The notes beneath the pieces are model-generated. The model saw nothing but the letters and a program-made list of their open reading frames with translations, was not told the DNA's origin and searched no databases. The position numbers and the translations under genes are program-made. Below are positions 33,926 through 42,408 of a DNA stretch of 64,000 nucleotides, piece after piece; positions within the stretch are counted from its first letter, which is position 1; every line of letters begins with the position of its first letter. Origin of the DNA: Bacillus sp. HMF5848. GTDB taxonomy: Bacteria; Bacillota; Bacilli; Bacillales; HMF5848. The stretch spans positions 2,147,501 through 2,211,500 of the forward strand of contig NZ_RWIV01000001.1 of the NCBI RefSeq assembly GCF_003944835.1, read 5' to 3'.

Positions 33926-34210
33926 ATGCAAATTTATTTTTCCCCTGAGTTAATTAAACCACAATTTCAAGTATTAAATATTGTTGATCAAAATGAGAAA
34001 GCAGTTGGGTATATGACATGTTTATTTGATGAGCAAAAGGTATATGTGTACGGTCAATCTGAAGAAATTGGTGTAAAAGAAGACTTTACGGATTTAGTTA
34101 AACCTTATATTCAAGGCTTAACAAAGGCAATGCCTCAACATGAAATTTATTCTTATTTTTCTGTAGGTGGTCAAAAAATTGAGATTAATTTTCAGGAAAA
34201 GAAAAAATAA
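33926..34210 (+). CDS. Hypothetical protein
   Basis: 94 residues, beta-rich N-terminal part (FQVLNIVDQNEKAVGYMTC, KVYVYGQSEEIGV) and a helical part before a final strand. Start ATG follows ATAAGGAG. No signal peptide. No family recognised. Convergent with the GNAT gene across a shared terminator. Confidence 0.7.
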   Translation: MQIYFSPELIKPQFQVLNIVDQNEKAVGYMTCLFDEQKVYVYGQSEEIGVKEDFTDLVKPYIQGLTKAMPQHEIYSYFSVGGQKIEINFQEKKK

Positions 34211-34215
34211 AATGT

Positions 34216-34254
34216 AAAGCACCACTCTTTTTTATTTGTAAGAAGTGGTGCTGT
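34216..34254. terminator. Bidirectional intrinsic terminator
   Basis: AGCACCACT / AGTGGTGCT stem with A/T tracts on both sides, between convergent genes. Confidence 0.8.
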
Positions 34255-34257
34255 TCA

Positions 34258-34731
34258 CTACAATGGTTTTGACATCATTCTGTATAAGGAATCTAACCCT
34301 GACTTTTTATAGAAATTTATGGCGCCCTTGTTGAAATCCCAGACTAGCAACTCAAGCGCTTGTGCAGATTTCTCTTTCCCCCATCTTTCACATTCATCAA
34401 ACAATTTCTTCCCTATATGTTGACCTTGATATCTACTATCAACTCCAAAGTGAGACATAAATGCAATACGACGAGGCTCAGTAGCATCTAAGGGATATAA
34501 TTGATTAATTTCTAACATTGCAATCCCAACAATATCATTCATATGTCTTGCTACAAGAACTAAATAATCATCATGCGCTAACCTATTCATGTATTCATCA
34601 TATGAAATTTGAAAGTTAAGATTAGAGAATACATTTGGGAGAGCCTCCTTATGGTACATTTGTATGTCGTAAAGCAAACGTGATACGCCTGAATAATCGG
34701 TAGTCACTGCTGAAGAATATTTGATGTCCAT
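34258..34731 (-). CDS. GNAT-family N-acetyltransferase
   Basis: 157 residues with acetyl-CoA motif A: FGVDSRYQGQHIGKKLFDEC (Q/R-x-x-G-x-G/A replaced by YQGQHIGKK), motif B ALELLVWDFNKGAINFYKKSGL, and a closing MMSKPL strand. Acetylates an unknown small molecule or protein amine. No neighbour suggests a substrate. Confidence 0.85.
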   Translation of the reverse strand: MDIKYSSAVTTDYSGVSRLLYDIQMYHKEALPNVFSNLNFQISYDEYMNRLAHDDYLVLVARHMNDIVGIAMLEINQLYPLDATEPRRIAFMSHFGVDSRYQGQHIGKKLFDECERWGKEKSAQALELLVWDFNKGAINFYKKSGLDSLYRMMSKPL

Positions 34732-34870
34732 TATCTTACCCTTTCCCCTTTCTACAGTACATGTTCATATATATGCATAAGCACCATGCAATCATTCGAT
34801 ATCATGGATATTGACAATATTTTCATTTTCGTAGAAAGTTAGATTAGTCACACAACGAGGGGGATTCTTT

Positions 34871-35038
34871 ATGATTTTTAATCCAAAAGAAGATGGGTTT
34901 ATAACCACGTTGCTTATGGAGACAGCAAAAAAACTAAAAAATGCAAATGAGAACGAAAAGATCGAAGAATTATATGAAAGAGTAATGTCTTCTCATAGTC
35001 TCAAACAGGCTATGTCAATTATTCAAGAATATCAATAA
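34871..35038 (+). CDS. Small helical protein of 55 residues
   Basis: MIFNPKEDGFITTLLMETAK start, then charged amphipathic helices (NEKIEELYERVMSS, LKQAMSIIQEYQ). GAGGGGG lies 7 nt before the ATG. Helical-hairpin appearance, no Cys or TM. No family recognised. Confidence 0.65.
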   Translation: MIFNPKEDGFITTLLMETAKKLKNANENEKIEELYERVMSSHSLKQAMSIIQEYQ

Positions 35039-35440
35039 AATTCTTAAACCTTTAATTCTAGAATTTACATGTAGTGGACATAACTTTCTCACTATCATCC
35101 CGCCCGTGAAGTAGTAGGTTTTATCGTTCGGAAATCTGCAAACAAGTTTTGAAATATTTGATATCAATAAACTCTGCGAGGTTCAGGAAATAGAGAAAAG
35201 CTGTCTAAAATTAGACAGCTTTTTAAAAACACAGATAGATGTTAAATTAATTGTAGTGATTCGTCCCTTCCCTCCACACGATATATCAACATCAATATTT
35301 CAGTGAAATAATGCGCCTCGTGTTTCCTTAATCTTGTTTGGAGTTTCAGTCGGTGCAAATCTCAAAAGATGTGAAGGTTGGAGGCGTTGACGACAGGACG
35401 TCAACATCTTTGGCCTCAAATCTGTTGCCTTTCGTGTTTC
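35039..35440. other. Gene-free stretch with RNA-structure potential
   Basis: Holds the terminator at 35196 and a second structured segment (35365-35411): a perfect 7-bp hairpin GTTGACG / CGTCAAC within an outer AAAGAT / ATCTTT pair. No ORF with a ribosome site was found. Confidence 0.45.
35196..35226 (+). terminator. Intrinsic terminator
   Basis: AAAAGCTGTCTAA / TTAGACAGCTTTT, nearly loopless stem with T4; about 160 bp after the 55-residue gene. Confidence 0.75.
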
Positions 35441-35548
35441 TTACTTAGAATGTTTTTGTCCATTTTTTATCATGTGATAATATGTAAAACCTAAACAAAT
35501 CATCCCAGAGAAAGAAAAGAAATATTGCAATACTTTAATGATATCCAA
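35441..35548 (-). CDS. Single-TM micropeptide of 35 residues
   Basis: TTG start, with GGAGCG about 7 nt upstream. Residues 6-26 form one hydrophobic helix (VLQYFFSFSGMICLGFTYYH), followed by a basic tail MIKNGQKHSK, so the C-terminus should be cytoplasmic. Lies 57 bp downstream of ywiC on the same strand and may be co-transcribed with it. No family recognised. Confidence 0.6.
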   Translation of the reverse strand: MDIIKVLQYFFSFSGMICLGFTYYHMIKNGQKHSK

Positions 35549-35605
35549 TGATATCGCTCCTTTTTTTCATAGCTTTCTCATCACAGGAAGATTTATACAT
35601 AATTA

Positions 35606-36325
35606 TCACAAAATAAACCATAAAGTTATAAATGTAAAGAACCAAATAGAATTTATAATCTCCCATATACCAATTCTCATAGGAGTTAAAGGCTTTCCAT
35701 AAAACCATACGGCACGAATAAAACTAGGTATGAATGATAGCGATAAAAACGGGCTTATGAATAAACAAATAAATGTGAGTATAAAATGGTATAGCCAAGA
35801 AATCCACTTATATGTTTTGCTTCTTTTTTCCCGAATCATAGTCTTTACATAAAATGTACTACCTACAAAAAACAAAGTAGACAAAATCCATACTTCAATC
35901 GCTAGATTATGAAATAATATATTTGTCCCTACATAATGACTAGCTAGTCCACCAATACCAAAAGTAGCAATGGCGCTAAAATCATTTAATAATGCACGTT
36001 CTTTATTTCGTGTAGCAAAGTAAACATTAATTATAAACAAAGGTGTCATGATCATGCCGAGAAAAACAAGCTTCCACTTGAAAAATAATACAATGATAAT
36101 CAAGATTACTGCAGGTATCATGTAAATATATACCCACTTTAGGTAGTATTCAATTTTCTTTCCCTTAAATACCATCAGTAATGGGTAGGTCCCTAAATAC
36201 AGTGCTAACCAGCCTATAAATAATGGTACATGAAGCCATGAAAATGCTCCAAACACAATACCGAGTATATAAGGTATAATCAACATTGCCCAAGCACCAT
36301 GTTGTTTAGGTAATAGTATTTTCAT
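35606..36325 (-). CDS. ywiC: YwiC-like integral membrane protein
   Basis: 239 residues with about 7-8 TM helices. The N-terminus LLPKQHGAWAMLIIPYILG is diagnostic of the YwiC family. In B. subtilis ywiC sits in the fnr/nar anaerobic region; its biochemical role is unknown. ATG at 36325 has GAGGTGA at 5-6 nt; the GTG at 36334 overlaps it. An FNR-type box and a -10 at class II spacing stand upstream, which supports expression under oxygen limitation. Confidence 0.85.
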   Translation of the reverse strand: MKILLPKQHGAWAMLIIPYILGIVFGAFSWLHVPLFIGWLALYLGTYPLLMVFKGKKIEYYLKWVYIYMIPAVILIIIVLFFKWKLVFLGMIMTPLFIINVYFATRNKERALLNDFSAIATFGIGGLASHYVGTNILFHNLAIEVWILSTLFFVGSTFYVKTMIREKRSKTYKWISWLYHFILTFICLFISPFLSLSFIPSFIRAVWFYGKPLTPMRIGIWEIINSIWFFTFITLWFIL

Positions 36326-36356
36326 CCGGATCACCTCTATCTGTTGTATACCTCAT

Positions 36357-36362
36357 ATTATA
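36357..36362 (-). promoter_or_regulatory. -10 element of ywiC
   Basis: TATAAT on the minus strand. The predicted start (about 36350) is 41.5 bp from the centre of the FNR-type box. No -35 is needed in a class II promoter. Confidence 0.65.
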
Positions 36363-36383
36363 AATCTTTTATTACATTGATAT

Positions 36384-36399
36384 TGTGATGTGAGTCACA
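36384..36399. promoter_or_regulatory. FNR-type binding site
   Basis: TGTGATGTGAGTCACA, a perfect TGTGA-N6-TCACA palindrome as bound by Bacillus Fnr, upstream of ywiC. Confidence 0.75.
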
Positions 36400-36416
36400 T
36401 GCTAAAGATGTGTAAT

Positions 36417-36456
36417 AAAACACGTGTCAGCTACATTTTAACTGACACGTTTTTGT
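36417..36456 (-). terminator. Terminator of the sqdBX operon
   Basis: CGTGTCAG / CTGACACG stem with T tracts on both sides; separates sqdX from the ywiC control region. Confidence 0.8.
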
Positions 36457-36479
36457 TTTCCATTATTCTTCTGTATTAA

Positions 36480-37613
36480 TTAAGCTAGTGCTTTCCACTT
36501 TTGATTATCGGTAATAGCCATTTTGTAAAATGACAATAACTGTTGAGACTGACCGTCCCATCCATGATGTTCTGCCTCTTGTCTCGCTAGTATTTTCATT
36601 TTATCTCTTTTGTGTGGGTTACAAAGTGATAGTACTGCCTCTTCAAAGCTCTTAGGATCTTGTTTTTTATATAACATGCCATTACTACCATCGTGTATTT
36701 GTTCACGTGTTGGTCCACTATCTGCTGCCACAATTGGTAATCCGGAGGCCATAGCTTCTAAAATAACTAGACCTAATGTCTCCGTCGTTGACGGGAAAAC
36801 AAATATATCAGATGAAGCGTATGCTTGGGCTAACTCATGACCGTGCATAAATCCTGTGAATACTGTATTTGAACCTGAAAAGTGTTTCTCAAGCTGTGCT
36901 CTATGGGGACCATCTCCGACGATTGCTAAACAAACATCATCGCGCTTCGTAAGCACCGATTTTATTTTTTCTATTTCTTTCTCGGCTGCTATCCTTCCAA
37001 CATATAACAGTAATGTTTTATCAGATTGATTATTTGTAAGACGATTCCTCATCATATCATCATAGTTACTAGGATGATATGAATCAGTGTCTACTCCCCT
37101 TTTCCAATGGTGAACGTTATTAAATTTTCTTTCCACAAGTTCATATTGTACGGTTTGAGATGTACAAAGATTTATTATTGCTTGGTTATGAAGCTTGCGA
37201 AAATACCACCATAACAATGGCTTGAACGGTGATAAATGATAATAATCTAAGTATTGTGCAACATTAGTATGATACGATGCAACTATTGGTATCTTAAGCT
37301 TTTTACCATAATAAACACCTGAAAAACCAACGAGTGCGGGATTCACAATATGGACTACATCGGGATTAATTTCCTTTAAATACGTCTCTACTACTTTATG
37401 AGGCAAAGCGAATTTTTTTGATTTATAAAAAAACAAAGTGTGTGCTGGTACCCCTAAAACACGCGCGCCCTCATATTCATTTACACCTAAGTCGGGTGCA
37501 ATAATATCAACTGAATGTCCATGCTTAACGAGCCATTTTATAGAATGGGTTAATCTCGTTACAATTCCGTCTGTTGAAGGTAAAAAAGTTTCTGTAACTA
37601 TGGCAATTCTCAT
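36480..37613 (-). CDS. sqdX: Sulfoquinovosyltransferase SqdX (GT4 glycosyltransferase)
   Basis: 377 residues, GT-B fold. MRIAIVTETFLPSTDGIVTRL, HIVNPALVGFSGVYYGKKL, VASYHTNVAQYLDYY, LWWYFRKLHNQA, WKRGVDTDSYHP, LLYVGRIAAEKEI, AIVGDGPHRAQLEKHF and FPSTTETLGLVILEAMASGLP follow cyanobacterial SqdX block by block. It transfers sulfoquinovose from UDP-sulfoquinovose to diacylglycerol to give the membrane sulfolipid SQDG. ATG at 37613 has GAGGAG 7 nt upstream; the GTG at 37640 would overlap sqdB. It starts 17 bp after the sqdB stop, so the two form an operon. A generic GT4 role is less likely given the neighbour. Confidence 0.88.
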   Translation of the reverse strand: MRIAIVTETFLPSTDGIVTRLTHSIKWLVKHGHSVDIIAPDLGVNEYEGARVLGVPAHTLFFYKSKKFALPHKVVETYLKEINPDVVHIVNPALVGFSGVYYGKKLKIPIVASYHTNVAQYLDYYHLSPFKPLLWWYFRKLHNQAIINLCTSQTVQYELVERKFNNVHHWKRGVDTDSYHPSNYDDMMRNRLTNNQSDKTLLLYVGRIAAEKEIEKIKSVLTKRDDVCLAIVGDGPHRAQLEKHFSGSNTVFTGFMHGHELAQAYASSDIFVFPSTTETLGLVILEAMASGLPIVAADSGPTREQIHDGSNGMLYKKQDPKSFEEAVLSLCNPHKRDKMKILARQEAEHHGWDGQSQQLLSFYKMAITDNQKWKALA

Positions 37614-37630
37614 GCATAAGCTCCTCTGTT

Positions 37631-38834
<1,204 letters not shown>

Positions 38835-38841
38835 CTAATAG

Positions 38842-38868
38842 TGAAAATTTCAAGAAAAGTCATGTAAA
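38842..38868 (-). promoter_or_regulatory. Possible PhoP-type direct repeats upstream of sqdB
   Basis: Minus-strand hexamers TTTACA (38863-38868), TTTTCT (38853-38858) and TTTTCA (38842-38847) recur every 10-11 bp directly upstream of the -35. Only TTTACA fits the TT(A/T/C)A(C/T)A consensus fully. Confidence 0.3.
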
Positions 38869-38918
38869 TATACAAAAAATTAATAAAATTGTCATAAAAG
38901 ACCTATTACACAATAATC

Positions 38919-38946
38919 AAAGGACTCCGAATTCTACGGAGTCCTC
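38919..38946 (-). terminator. Terminator of the yjcZ-type gene pair
   Basis: AGGACTCCG / CGGAGTCCT stem with a short T run on the minus strand. Confidence 0.65.
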
Positions 38947-38956
38947 ATAATTTATA

Positions 38957-39100
38957 TTAGCACCAAGCGGCACCAACGATAATTAATAAAATGAACAATA
39001 CGACGATTAATACGAAGGTACTACCGTATCCGCCGCCATAACCGTATCCACCACCATAACCATAGCCAGCGCCATAGCCACCATATCCGTAACCCATCAT
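38957..39100 (-). CDS. YjcZ-family tiny membrane protein, Gly/Tyr-rich
   Basis: 47 residues. N-terminal Gly-Tyr repeats ([18 protein letters not shown]) are followed by the conserved helix [18 protein letters not shown]. This is the YjcZ-type sporulation family of bacilli. The first or second ATG (39100 or 39097) may be used; AAGGAGG spacing slightly favours the second. Downstream of a second family member. Confidence 0.85.
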   Translation of the reverse strand: MMGYGYGGYGAGYGYGGGYGYGGGYGSTFVLIVVLFILLIIVGAAWC

Positions 39101-39130
39101 AACGCCTCCTTAAAAATTTAAATCACTTTT

Positions 39131-39232
39131 TTAGTAACCGAAACCTACATATGCTGACCCTACAATAATCAATAGGATGAACAATACTACAATCAAAGCA
39201 AAGCCGCCTCCATAACCAACTGCACCACTCAT
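39131..39232 (-). CDS. YjcZ-family tiny membrane protein
   Basis: 33 residues: MSGAVGYGGG, then helix [17 protein letters not shown] and a short GFGY tail. AAGGAGGTGT ribosome site. Lies 30 bp upstream of another member, so the pair is probably co-transcribed. Likely made during sporulation, by analogy with the family. Confidence 0.82.
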   Translation of the reverse strand: MSGAVGYGGGFALIVVLFILLIIVGSAYVGFGY

Positions 39233-39646
39233 TTACAACACCTCCTTGCAGGATTCGATATTATTCTATTCAGGATGAAACGGTAGTGTATAGGTATATA
39301 CCCAAATTATAAAAATTAGTTAAATAGCATAACTAGGTTATAGTAACTGTTGTTTGGCAACCTATAGGATTTTGACATTTAAAAAACAAAAAAAGCGCAT
39401 CAATGAGCGCCTCTTTTTAAATAAATCATTATATAAACTAAAGCTTAGATTGCTGTTTGAAGATTAATCATCGGAAGTTTTCTAAGGTTAATATCTGGAA
39501 CTCTTATTCAAGTACATTGGGATTTATGTTTTTCTGAAAATAAATAGCTGTGTAATTAGTGGACTTTATTAAATCTAAATCATGTCGACACTCTCTTAGT
39601 ATATTGTATGTTTTTTGTGCTGGTGATCGTATTTATGAAGGGTTGC
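39233..39646. other. Gene-free stretch between yjcZ-type pair and nfo-like gene
   Basis: AT-rich. Contains a probable terminator at 39386-39416. No ORF with a ribosome site was seen on either strand. Confidence 0.5.
39386..39416 (-). terminator. Probable terminator
   Basis: Short GCGC-CAT / ATG-GCGC type stem followed by T7 on the minus strand, 230 bp downstream of the nfo-like gene. Confidence 0.5.
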
Positions 39647-40468
39647 TTACATAACTGTATTTTTTAGGAATTGCAATTCCTCAGCATGATGTGAAGGAGT
39701 TTCAAGAATAAAAGGAATATTATTTTCTATATATGGACAATGAACAATCTCAAGTAGGTTTTTGACGTTAATTTTTCCTTGTCGAATATTCGCATGTCTA
39801 TCTTTCATAGAACCGCTAGTATAATGTGAATTATTTAAATGGATAGCAAAAAGACTTTCAAAAAACTCCATGTCCACACACTTTTGTTCAATAGTGGACC
39901 AATTGTCACCACTCCAAATTCCGCTAGCAAATAAATGACAAGTGTCTAAACAAAAACCGACCTTTTGTCTTTCTGATGATAATTCCCTTATCTTACTTAA
40001 CTCTTCTATCGAGGTACCCATGTCTCCCCCTTTGCCAGCATTATTTTCAATTAACAATAGTGCTTTACCATTCCACTCATTAAGTGTTTCATCTAAAAAA
40101 TGAATAAGTTTTTGATATCCCTTAATCATATCAGTACCATGATAATTCCCAAAGTGTACTACAACACCAATAGAGCCGCAGGCGTCTGCTATTTCTAAAT
40201 CATTTAAAATAGATAACTTTACGGCCTCTCTTTTATCGTCATCAGGCATAAGTGATATTGGATATGGTGCATGAGCAATAGATAAAATATTATGTTCAAG
40301 GCAAAAAGCTGCACACAACTTTGCATCAATGTCATTAAACTCTTTTATTGTTATTGAACGAGGGTTTTTAGGGAAATATTGAAAGCATGAAGCTCCCATT
40401 TGTTTAGAGTATTGCGCAGCTGATAAAAATCCATTCTTAATACTTACATGACAACCAAAATGTATCAT
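39647..40468 (-). CDS. Endonuclease IV (AP endonuclease) family protein
   Basis: 273 residues, TIM-barrel. FGCHVSIKNGFLSAA at the N-terminus; metal-site motifs IAHAPY, VVHFGNY, LLIENNAGKGGDMGTS, GFCLDTCHLFASG, HLNNSHYTSGSMKDRHANIRQG and FILETPS. It incises DNA at abasic sites using zinc. LIENNAG and HLNNS differ slightly from LLENTAG and HLNDS of housekeeping Nfo, so it may be a second paralogue. Two other base-repair genes lie within 6 kb but not in one operon. Confidence 0.87.
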   Translation of the reverse strand: MIHFGCHVSIKNGFLSAAQYSKQMGASCFQYFPKNPRSITIKEFNDIDAKLCAAFCLEHNILSIAHAPYPISLMPDDDKREAVKLSILNDLEIADACGSIGVVVHFGNYHGTDMIKGYQKLIHFLDETLNEWNGKALLLIENNAGKGGDMGTSIEELSKIRELSSERQKVGFCLDTCHLFASGIWSGDNWSTIEQKCVDMEFFESLFAIHLNNSHYTSGSMKDRHANIRQGKINVKNLLEIVHCPYIENNIPFILETPSHHAEELQFLKNTVM

Positions 40469-40531
40469 ACTTCTGACTCCTTAAAGATATCTTAAGTACG
40501 CATTAGTATGCTTAAAAACAATAATGATTAT

Positions 40532-41116
40532 TTACTGAATTATTGAAGGTTTATCTCCCTCTAAAGGAGCATAAATAAGTACTTTTCTCTTATAATCTAA
40601 ATACAGAAAAATTATAAGAAAAGTCAACATTACCATCATTGAAATAGGTATGAGCCACAATGATGCTTCAGTTATTTTCCATCCGACTATTGAAATCCCA
40701 ATTGCCATCACAGGAGCCATTATGGTATAGACGTTAGTATTATAAAACCAGCCATATGGAAATAAATGTGCGCCTGTTATAATTGCAAAAAATACAAGCA
40801 TATGCGTCGGACTGTTGGCAAACATCCAAAAAATCATCGGGAAGTACATAAGCTGTGCTAGGTTAATATATAGACCCAAAATCCCTATCGGATTATCATT
40901 AGATTTCCACTCAGATTTCGTGAATTTTGCAAATAAGATTGCTATCGGAAACATAATACCTGTACAGTAAAATGTCATGATATTTTTTAAGGCTAGTGAA
41001 GTAGGTGAAAGATAAATAATTAAAAAAATGGACCATACTACAAACGCAGATGATATAAAAGGAATACCGTTTTTGCTTCTGACTGATAAATCATTTCTTA
41101 ATGCTGTCATATTCAT
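40532..41116 (-). CDS. Integral membrane protein, possibly DUF7010 family
   Basis: 194 residues with about 6 TM helices. The N-terminus ALRNDLSVRSKNGIPFISSAFVVW has a cytoplasmic arm and a first helix like those of DUF7010 proteins. Other helices are short and separated by tight loops (AHLFPYGWFYNTNVY). No transport or enzyme motif. Start ATG has GGAGG upstream. Confidence 0.65.
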   Translation of the reverse strand: MNMTALRNDLSVRSKNGIPFISSAFVVWSIFLIIYLSPTSLALKNIMTFYCTGIMFPIAILFAKFTKSEWKSNDNPIGILGLYINLAQLMYFPMIFWMFANSPTHMLVFFAIITGAHLFPYGWFYNTNVYTIMAPVMAIGISIVGWKITEASLWLIPISMMVMLTFLIIFLYLDYKRKVLIYAPLEGDKPSIIQ

Positions 41117-41182
41117 AAAATAACCTCCATATTTTTCCTATATGGAATGTATTCTTCTATCATAAGCTATAATCCTTTAGAA

Positions 41183-41220
41183 AAATAAAAAAAGTGTAAA
41201 TCGTATCGACTTACACTTTC
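41183..41220 (-). terminator. Terminator of yojF-bshB2
   Basis: AAAGTGTAA / TTACACTTT stem followed by T7 on the minus strand. Confidence 0.85.
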
Positions 41221-41229
41221 TATCACATA

Positions 41230-41883
41230 TCAATAAATCCAGAATCGCTCATAGCGAAATCGTACTGCCCATTCGGATTGATCGCTTAGTGGATCTTTTA
41301 TAGACGCAAGCATATGTTCTGTTTGAGAACGATGTGCTTTAAGAGCATTGTATTTATGTTCAATAAATGGTGTAACATCTCGAACTATATCTGGCTTTCC
41401 GAGTACATCTTCACTATTTTTGCTGACGGCTAGACAATGAATTTCTGGTTTTAGTTCAGGTGGTAGTTTGCTAATTGCTAAAATAGTAGCTTCACCGATT
41501 GTATTATGATCTGGATGAACACCAAGTCCTGGATAAAACGTAATCACAAGTTTTGGTTTAATCTCTAGTAAAATTTCATATATCATATCCATAATTATGT
41601 CGGAATTTTCAAATTCTAACGTTTTGTCACGAAGTCCAAGCATACGTAAATCTTTAATTCCAAGAGCTGAACATGCTTCTTTTAATTCTTGTTTCCGCAG
41701 AACAGGAAGCGTTTCTCGATTTGCGAACACAGGAGTTCCCATGTTACGGCCCATTTCACCTAGAGTTGCACATGCGTATGTTACTGGTATACCTTCAGTT
41801 GTATATTTACTAATTGTGCCTCCCGCTCCAAAAGATTCATCATCAGGATGAGCAAGAGCTACAAGAATATGGTTATTTAACAT
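41230..41883 (-). CDS. bshB2: Bacillithiol biosynthesis deacetylase BshB2
   Basis: 217 residues of the LmbE/PIG-L zinc deacetylase family. AHPDDESFGAGG gives the metal His and Asp-Asp pair; HPDHNTIGEA gives the second His motif. It removes acetyl from GlcNAc-malate to form GlcN-malate in bacillithiol synthesis. The identity as BshB2 (YojG) rather than BshB1 rests on the adjacent yojF gene and the MATE pump yojI across the promoter region, as in B. subtilis. Confidence 0.88.
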   Translation of the reverse strand: MLNNHILVALAHPDDESFGAGGTISKYTTEGIPVTYACATLGEMGRNMGTPVFANRETLPVLRKQELKEACSALGIKDLRMLGLRDKTLEFENSDIIMDMIYEILLEIKPKLVITFYPGLGVHPDHNTIGEATILAISKLPPELKPEIHCLAVSKNSEDVLGKPDIVRDVTPFIEHKYNALKAHRSQTEHMLASIKDPLSDQSEWAVRFRYERFWIY

Positions 41884-41897
41884 TTGGTTTCCCTCCT

Positions 41898-42248
41898 TTA
41901 TTCAAACTGAGTCACACTTAGTTGAAGAGCCACCGCTAGCTTTCCATCCGGATCATGTCCCGCAAGTAAAAGTCTGCCTTCTGTATCCTCAACAAAATCA
42001 GTAAGTCCTTCTGCATACACCCAGCCAAGATCAGTTTTTAATCCTACTCTGTATGGTCCTTCACCTTTTATTTTTCCTTCTGTATATGTAACTTTGGCGT
42101 TTCGAATGAACACACCTACATTCATATTTTTATTATTCCAATGGCTGGCGTAAGCTCCATTTGTAGTTTCTAAATGTAAATATATCGGTTGATTTTTACG
42201 AGCGTTAAGAGCATGTTGTACTTTTTCTGAATCAATTGGTTGCAACAT
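41898..42248 (-). CDS. yojF: YojF-family (DUF1806) protein
   Basis: 116 residues: PIYLHLETTNGAYASHWNN, NVGVFIRNAKVTYTEGKIKGEG, YRVGLKTDLGWVYAEGLTDF. Characteristic of YojF, a conserved partner gene of bshB2. It starts the operon and bshB2 begins 14 bp after its stop. Function unknown; possibly supports bacillithiol metabolism, by association only. Confidence 0.87.
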   Translation of the reverse strand: MLQPIDSEKVQHALNARKNQPIYLHLETTNGAYASHWNNKNMNVGVFIRNAKVTYTEGKIKGEGPYRVGLKTDLGWVYAEGLTDFVEDTEGRLLLAGHDPDGKLAVALQLSVTQFE

Positions 42249-42408
42249 GAGCCCCTCCCTTACAAATTTCTCTATTTGAAATCATGACACATTATAAATT
42301 TTTTCGCAACAAAACAATCTCAATGCAATGAATTATTACAACTTAACTTAATTCATTATGATATAATTCGATTTGTTGTCATTGTCTTTAGAGAGTTGAG
42401 GTATTTTT

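Noticed and set aside
40515-40531. Fur- or PerR-like AATAATGATTATT sequence
   Set aside because: Only a partial match and placed downstream of a gene, not at a promoter.
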